Shown: piece by piece, positions 28,457-33,343 of the stretch
Position numbering within the stretch: position 1 is the first letter of the stretch
Layout: each line of letters starts with the position of its first letter
Source of the DNA: an uncultured Fibrobacter sp.
GTDB taxonomy: Bacteria > Fibrobacterota > Fibrobacteria > Fibrobacterales > Fibrobacteraceae
DNA length: 33,343 bases
Assembly: GCF_937877005.1 (NCBI RefSeq)
Contig: NZ_CALEFV010000048.1
Span: forward strand, 1 to 33,343
Reading direction: 5' to 3'
Position numbers and translations under genes: made by a program
Notes under the pieces: generated by a model
What the model was told of the DNA's origin: nothing
Database searches by the model: none
The model's input: the letters and a program-made list of their open reading frames with translations, nothing else

Positions 28457-30238
28457 CTAACGGCTCAGCATTTTACCATTAAGCGTAGCAATCCAATGTC
28501 TGTTCAGCGCCTTGGCCGGAATTTTCAGTGTCGTGAGTCCCTTTCCTATCCGCGTCTTGAATAGGACACTTCCGTTCAAATCCACCAGGGCAAACACGCC
28601 ACCCAGATCCGTTTGTACCTCAAGGCAGTTCCCATTTACGACAAAGAAATTTGTCGGAGAAAGCCTGCTGAAATTTTCAAAGCGGACATTCATCTTATCT
28701 TCATTTTCATTGTTCTTTTCAGCCTCTTCCTTTTGCCAATCTGGAAGATGGATCACAGGCTCTGTTACAATGGGATTTGCCGGTTCCGTAAAGCCTAGCT
28801 GCTGGTCCATCCAGGCCATCCTTTCTTTCATCTTCTTGCGAAGATGCTCGAATTCGCCGTCCCAGGTATCGGCGTTGTCGCCACCCATGGCAACGCCGCC
28901 GCCACCGCCGCCCCACATTCCCCAGGGGTTCTGGTTCTGGCCGCCCTGGTTCTGATTGTTGCAGAATTTCATCGGTTCCGGATCGGGATCTCCCTGGCCG
29001 CTACCCTGTCCCAGGTTGGGCCAACGCTTAAAGTTGCGGTCAGCCGCCTTGGTGAGGTAAACCTTCATGGAATCCAGATACGCATCCATCGTCTTGGTGT
29101 GCCACACGCCGCTGCGGAGTTCCGCCCAGCGCTTCTTCAGTTCACTCTGGTAGTGGCTGTCCTTCCACATGCCGATAAGCCAGTTAGGAGCTTTCAGGTT
29201 ACTACCCATCATCATCATTCCACCCTGGCCCTGTTTCTGCGGGTTCTCGATTTGCCAGCCGTCGGTCGATGTCGAGCCCATGCCGCCACCGTTACTCATG
29301 GCAAGGTTAAAGTCCCACGCCGGGCCGAGCGTCACCTTTCCACCCTTGCTGTCCTTGGGCTTGTGCAAGAAGAAACTACACCAGTAAGCATCGGAGTTAT
29401 TGGCAACTTCTTCGTGCAGCACGTAGTCGAGCGCAGATGTCATGTCGACATAGTTTTCATAGCCGCTACCGTTCCTGCCGTTCTTGAACAGGTTCTCGAG
29501 ATCTTCCAGGTACTTTTTCAGGTAGGCCTGTTGCTGTTGCTGAAGGTTTTCCTTCTTGGGGTAATGCATAATGACATTCAAGCCATCAGCCGTGCTGAAA
29601 CCTTCTATATTGACATCATCAAAACCCATGCCACCGGTATTCGTGCCAGTCTTGTCAAATGCCCAGATGTAGCCACCGGTCACGTCGTCGCCGCTGATGT
29701 CGGTTTCTTTAAGCTTGCTCACGTTCACACGATACTTGCCGCGTTTAATTTTTTCAATCATCACATAGACACCGCGGTACACTCCATTGATATACAGGTC
29801 AAAATGCTTTGTGCGAGGACTATAGTGACCAGCTTGTCTAAAGAGCCAATGAGCCAGGGCATTGCGCATCATGCTCTTGTCTACATACGGACCGTGCAAG
29901 ACCCAGTCATCAGCAGGTGGAAGTCCAAGCATACTGACATCCATGCCTTCGCCCTTTTCGTCGCGAACTTCGATACTGTAGCCCGGCTTCGGGAACTTGG
30001 CCGAAGACTGCCCACGGACCTTGATTCCAATATCATAGGGAGTTCCCTTGGCACTGTCGGCCACGGAATTTACGGCAGCATCAAGAATCCTCATAGTCGC
30101 AGGGATTTTTTCAGTAACATTCTGATCGAGACATTTGCCCTTCGTGTCAATGAAAATTATCGGCAAATCGACAGTCTGCGCAAAAGTAAATGAAGCGAGG
30201 AAAGCCGCTATCGCCACACCCCTGATACACACACCCAT
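28457..30238 (-). CDS. Secreted CotH-kinase-family protein with Gly-rich insert and sorting-like tail
   Basis: CotH proteins are secreted atypical kinases; Bacillus CotH phosphorylates coat proteins. The signal peptide is cut near residue 20. The kinase-like region includes VRGQSSAKFPKPGYSIEVRD (about 74-93), YINGVYRGVYVMIEKI (about 149-164) and PAWDFNLAMSN (about 306-316), the last containing the metal-binding Asp. Residues 405-455 are an unusual Gly/Gln/Asn/Met-rich insert. The last 50 residues (FALVDLNGSVLFKTRIGKG...IATLNGKMLSR) resemble the C-terminal sorting domain of type IX secretion cargo. Family members in fibre-degrading bacteria often accompany cellulosome or surface enzymes. The ATG follows AAAGGAGG by five bases. 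The target is unknown. Confidence 0.85.
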   Translation of the reverse strand: MGVCIRGVAIAAFLASFTFAQTVDLPIIFIDTKGKCLDQNVTEKIPATMRILDAAVNSVADSAKGTPYDIGIKVRGQSSAKFPKPGYSIEVRDEKGEGMDVSMLGLPPADDWVLHGPYVDKSMMRNALAHWLFRQAGHYSPRTKHFDLYINGVYRGVYVMIEKIKRGKYRVNVSKLKETDISGDDVTGGYIWAFDKTGTNTGGMGFDDVNIEGFSTADGLNVIMHYPKKENLQQQQQAYLKKYLEDLENLFKNGRNGSGYENYVDMTSALDYVLHEEVANNSDAYWCSFFLHKPKDSKGGKVTLGPAWDFNLAMSNGGGMGSTSTDGWQIENPQKQGQGGMMMMGSNLKAPNWLIGMWKDSHYQSELKKRWAELRSGVWHTKTMDAYLDSMKVYLTKAADRNFKRWPNLGQGSGQGDPDPEPMKFCNNQNQGGQNQNPWGMWGGGGGGVAMGGDNADTWDGEFEHLRKKMKERMAWMDQQLGFTEPANPIVTEPVIHLPDWQKEEAEKNNENEDKMNVRFENFSRLSPTNFFVVNGNCLEVQTDLGGVFALVDLNGSVLFKTRIGKGLTTLKIPAKALNRHWIATLNGKMLSR

Positions 30239-30438
30239 AAAAACCTCCTTTCAACTTACAATAAAAATACACCCCAGCCAACACAACATTGCGTTAAAAA
30301 CGCTTTACGCGTTGTATATGCCAACAACGGCGAAATTACGCAAAAAAACACATGTGCAACATTCTTATAGGGTCAGACATCTAAAAAGCGTACCTTTAAA
30401 GCAATATTATTCTACTTTATTGATACTGGAGGTAAAAA
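30239..30438. other. Divergent regulatory region, cotH-like and DUF3300 genes
   Basis: This 200-bp gap must hold both promoters. I see ribosome binding sites on each side (AAAGGAGG for the left gene, GGAGG for the right one) and an imperfect palindrome near 30284-30317 (ACAAC...CGT and ACG...GTTGT). No convincing -35/-10 pair was found. Confidence 0.4.
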
Positions 30439-31473
30439 ATGTTTACAAAGTCCATCGCGAAATCAGCCCTATGGCTCCTTTTCGCCCTTATCTTGGCATT
30501 TCCGGCCTCACCCCGTGCAAACGAGGCCTATTCTCCTCAGGAACTCGATACTCTCGTATCAACAATAGCGCTATACCCAGACCCATTACTTGCCCAGGTA
30601 TTGGCGGCCTCCGTTCATGGAGACGAAATACCCGGTGCGTCGGATTGGGCAACGCAACACAAGCACCTCAAGGGACAAGCTCTCGCCGAAGCCATTGCTA
30701 ATGAGGATCTCCCCTACGACGAGACCGTTCAGGCGCTCATTCCCTTCCCGACAGTCCTTGCAACCATGGCCAAATACCAAGTCTGGACAGACCAGCTAGG
30801 CGATGCAGTCGCAAGCCAGAAAGAGCAAGTCATGGATGCCGTGCAACGCATGCGCAATGCAGCCTATACGCATGGTCATCTGCAAAGCAACGAACAGGTC
30901 AAGGTCATCAAGGAAAAGACTATCATCATCGAGCCCGTACAAAAGGAATACATCTATGTTCCCGTATACAACCCTCATGTAGTCTATTATGTTTATTCCA
31001 ACGGTTATCCGGGTCTCCGTTACCGCTCCGGAGTCTGGATTGGGGGTGATTATACCTACTGGGGCTGGGGATCCACCTGGTTTGAATGGGACACTCATTT
31101 AATATACGTGCACGACTACCGCTGGCATCACCGGCGACCGATTCCGCACCATCGGCCACGCTATCACCATCCGGAACCCAGAAGAGACCGCTATGTAGCG
31201 CCCCCTCCAAGTCGACCAGCCAAGGTGCCAATGAATCATGACACTGCCCCACGGTACAGGACACACTCGGATATCCAAGGTGCAGCGGCCAACACCCAAA
31301 AGGTCACGACGGTCCGTAGCACAAATCCTGCGGATGAAGACTACTACGAACAGAAGAAAAAACAAAATTTCGGCAACATGACATCGACCCGAAGCAGCGA
31401 CCACAACCGTTCGACCCAGAGCCGTAGCAACTCCAGCCAAAACCGTGGCGGATTCAGCAAGATTAGACGCTAG
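30439..31473 (+). CDS. DUF3300-family exported protein
   Basis: The N-terminus is a signal peptide (to about residue 27). The DUF3300 domain (about 30-215) starts SPQELDTLVSTIALYPDPLLAQVLAASVHGDEI and includes ALIPFPTVLATMAKYQVWTDQLGDA. It ends near YIYVPVYNPHVVYY, as is typical. The rest is rich in His, Arg, Trp and Tyr (HHRRPIPHHRPRYHHPEPRR), then Ser/Asn/Arg near the C-terminus, and is probably disordered. The His cluster could bind metal. The domain function is unknown; it occurs in many Gram-negative envelope proteins. GGAGG precedes the ATG. It diverges from the cotH-like gene. Confidence 0.87.
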   Translation: MFTKSIAKSALWLLFALILAFPASPRANEAYSPQELDTLVSTIALYPDPLLAQVLAASVHGDEIPGASDWATQHKHLKGQALAEAIANEDLPYDETVQALIPFPTVLATMAKYQVWTDQLGDAVASQKEQVMDAVQRMRNAAYTHGHLQSNEQVKVIKEKTIIIEPVQKEYIYVPVYNPHVVYYVYSNGYPGLRYRSGVWIGGDYTYWGWGSTWFEWDTHLIYVHDYRWHHRRPIPHHRPRYHHPEPRRDRYVAPPPSRPAKVPMNHDTAPRYRTHSDIQGAAANTQKVTTVRSTNPADEDYYEQKKKQNFGNMTSTRSSDHNRSTQSRSNSSQNRGGFSKIRR

Positions 31474-31524
31474 CTTTCACCTATTTTTCTACATTTCTGC
31501 GCGAAATTACAGAAAGGTTTAAAC

Positions 31525-33207
31525 ATGGAAATCCCCGAATCCTCGAATTTTGTACAGGACATCATCGTTAACGACCTCAAGACGGGCAAGCGCAAGAGCG
31601 TGCATACCCGTTTCCCGCCCGAACCGAACGGTTACATCCACATCGGACACGCCAAGTCCATCTGCCTGAACTTCGGTACCGCGAACAAGTACAAGGATTT
31701 CGGCGGCATCACGAACCTCCGCTTTGACGACACGAACCCCTCCAAGGAAGACGTGGAATATGTGGACTCCATCCGCGAAGACGTGAAGTGGCTCGGTTTT
31801 GAATGGAAGGGCGGCGAATATTTCGCCAGCGACTACTACGACCAGATTTACGCCTTTGCCGAAAAGCTCATCGAGATGGGCAAGGCCTACGTGGAAGATC
31901 TGACCCGCGACGAGATGCAGGAATACCGCGGCAACGACGCCGGCAAGCCCAGCCGCCCGAGCCCCTACCGCGACCGCAGCGTCGAAGAGAACATGAAACT
32001 GTTCCGCGAGATGCGTGACGGCAAGTACGCCGATGGCGAAAAATGCCTCCGCGCGAAGGTGGACCTCGCTAGCCCGAACATGAATATGCGCGACCCGGTC
32101 ATCTACCGTATCAAGCACTGCACCCACCACCGCACCGGCGACAAGTGGTGCATCTACCCGATGTACGACTTTGCCCACCCGCTCAGTGACTGGATCGAGG
32201 GCATTACCCACTCCATCTGTACGCTGGAATTCGAGGCCCACCGCCCGCTGTACGACTGGTTCCTGATTGAACTGGGCCTGGACAACCGCCCGCAGCAGAT
32301 TGAATTTGCCCGCTTGAACCTGACCTACACCATGATGAGCAAGAGAAAGCTCCTGGAACTGGTGGAGACGAAGGCCGTGATGGGCTGGAACGACCCGCGC
32401 ATGCCGACGGTCTGCGGTTACCGTCGCCGTGGCTTTACGCCCAGTTCCATCCGCGAGTTCTGCGACCGCATCGGCGTGTCGAAGGCCGATTCCATGGTGG
32501 ACGTGAACCTGCTCTACTTCTGCATCCGCGAAGAACTGAACAAGACGGCGAACCGCGTGATGGCGGTGATTGACCCGGTGAAGCTCGTGATTGACAACTG
32601 GGAAGACGGTAAGGTGGAAATGATCAAGGTGGAAAACAACCCCAACGACCCCGCTGCCGGTACCCGCGAAGTCCCCTTCGGGAAGGAACTTTACATCGAG
32701 GCCGACGACTTCATGGAAGAACCGCCCAAGAAGTACTTCCGCCTGAAGCCGGATGGCGAAGTCCGCCTGAAGGGCGCCTACTTCGTGACTTGCAAGAGCG
32801 TCGAGAAGGATGAAAACGGCAAGGTCACCGTGATTCACTGCGTTTACGACCCGCTGAGCAAGGGTGGCGAAACGCCCGATGGCCGTAAGGTCAAGGGCAC
32901 CATCCACTGGGTTTCTGCGGCACACGCCGTGGATGCCGAAGTGCGCCTCATCAATAACCTGTTCACGCTGGAAGACCCGGCACAGGTTCCCGAGGGCGAA
33001 GACTGGCACGACTACCTGAACCCGGAATCCATGGTCGTGAAGCAGGCCAAGGTGGAGCCGAGCCTTGCAAACGCCAAGCTCGAAGACCGCTTCCAGTTTA
33101 TGCGTCAGGGCTATTTCTGCCTCGATAGCGAAGATTCCAAGCCGGGCCACCTGGTGTTCAACCGCACGGTGGACCTGAAGGATTCCTTCGCGAAGCAAGT
33201 GAAGTAA
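31525..33207 (+). CDS. glnS: Glutaminyl-tRNA synthetase
   Basis: GlnRS charges tRNA-Gln with glutamine. The class I signature PPEPNGYIHIGHAKS is at about residues 31-45 (HIGH 39-42). The KMSKS-type motif appears as MMSKRK (about 270-275). The anticodon-binding beta domains follow to residue 560. RFDDTNPSKEDVEYVDSI and YDFAHPLSDWIEGITHSICTLEFE are specific for GlnRS rather than GluRS. The ATG follows AAAGG by about seven bases. Codon use is strongly GC-biased (CTG, CCG, CGC), unlike the adjacent DUF3300 gene, as expected for a highly expressed housekeeping gene. Its presence suggests direct Gln charging rather than only the amidotransferase route. Confidence 0.97.
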   Translation: MEIPESSNFVQDIIVNDLKTGKRKSVHTRFPPEPNGYIHIGHAKSICLNFGTANKYKDFGGITNLRFDDTNPSKEDVEYVDSIREDVKWLGFEWKGGEYFASDYYDQIYAFAEKLIEMGKAYVEDLTRDEMQEYRGNDAGKPSRPSPYRDRSVEENMKLFREMRDGKYADGEKCLRAKVDLASPNMNMRDPVIYRIKHCTHHRTGDKWCIYPMYDFAHPLSDWIEGITHSICTLEFEAHRPLYDWFLIELGLDNRPQQIEFARLNLTYTMMSKRKLLELVETKAVMGWNDPRMPTVCGYRRRGFTPSSIREFCDRIGVSKADSMVDVNLLYFCIREELNKTANRVMAVIDPVKLVIDNWEDGKVEMIKVENNPNDPAAGTREVPFGKELYIEADDFMEEPPKKYFRLKPDGEVRLKGAYFVTCKSVEKDENGKVTVIHCVYDPLSKGGETPDGRKVKGTIHWVSAAHAVDAEVRLINNLFTLEDPAQVPEGEDWHDYLNPESMVVKQAKVEPSLANAKLEDRFQFMRQGYFCLDSEDSKPGHLVFNRTVDLKDSFAKQVK

Positions 33208-33234
33208 GAGTTCTATTTTACAAATAAATTAAAC

Positions 33235-33268
33235 AAGCACCCATTTTGCACAATTTGGGTGTTTTTTT
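33235..33268 (+). terminator. Terminator of glnS
   Basis: CACCCA and TGGGTG form a 6-bp stem around a 12-nt loop, followed by seven T. Confidence 0.82.
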
Positions 33269-33306
33269 GTGAAAACCGCAAATTTCCATTATTTTATTTT
33301 TTCCTT

Positions 33307-33337
33307 TTGTCCATAAAAAAGCTACATTCAGTATAAT
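33307..33337 (+). promoter_or_regulatory. Possible promoter at the right edge
   Basis: TATAAT (33332-33337) is a perfect -10 box; TTGTCC 19 bp upstream is a weak -35 box at a long spacing. It would drive a gene beyond the window. Confidence 0.3.
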
Positions 33338-33343
33338 AAAGCA

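Noticed and set aside
28844..30193. Open frame of 449 codons opposite the CotH-like gene
   Set aside because: Composition is that of a shadow frame; the minus-strand gene has signal peptide, ribosome binding site and terminator.
31519..33198. Open frame of 559 codons opposite glnS
   Set aside because: Antisense to nearly all of a complete GlnRS; arises from GC-rich third positions.

Overview
The window looks like chromosomal DNA of a Fibrobacter (phylum Fibrobacterota). The best evidence is a lipoprotein at 23004-23684 carrying the Fibrobacter succinogenes major paralogous (FISUMP) domain. It is supported by several short lipoproteins, a type IV pilus operon, an LptD outer-membrane system, a CotH-family secreted protein and a type B L31. 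Nearly all DNA is coding. No phage, insertion sequence, rRNA operon or CRISPR array was seen. The unusual material lies in the intergenic regions.

Layout. 1-330: start of a leftward gene at the edge, a strong hairpin, then two tandem 85-nt copies of a hairpin-forming element whose stems differ by compensatory changes. 330-3092: argJ (leftward), then greA-holA (rightward). 3116-8945: leftward pilM-N-O-P-Q with its own promoter and terminator; the pilP gene is strongly enlarged. 9044-12853: leftward pyrR-pyrB-pyrC' followed by a membrane-anchored PilZ (c-di-GMP) protein; the dihydroorotase-like chain has lost its metal ligands. 13029-15805: rightward cyclophilin, tRNA-Ala(GGC), and a large periplasmic M23 peptidase. 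15806-18958: paired variable hairpins, leftward htpG with a near-perfect sigma-54 promoter, and leftward uppP. 19086-22996: a deacetylase-like protein, two leftward lipoproteins, rpmE (L31) and a rightward lipoprotein with a LysM-like tail. 23004-28351: leftward lptD-maf-rodZ-hisB-FISUMP lipoprotein cluster. 28457-31473: divergent cotH-like gene and a DUF3300 gene. 31525-33207: glnS.

Themes. Many genes serve the envelope: pilus alignment and secretin complex, LptD, UppP, M23 peptidase, RodZ, Maf and lipoproteins. Pyrimidine, arginine and histidine genes and information-processing genes (greA, holA, glnS, rpmE, tRNA) are interspersed. Several promoters share one layout, TTG-N20-TAnnTTTG (same spacing as TTGACA-N17-TATAAT). 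This combines a sigma-70 promoter with the Bacteroidetes -33/-7 type. Some genes (M23, greA, uppP) have -10-like boxes only a few bases before an ATG without a Shine-Dalgarno sequence, suggesting leaderless mRNAs. All calls come from reading the sequence; no database or folding search was run.
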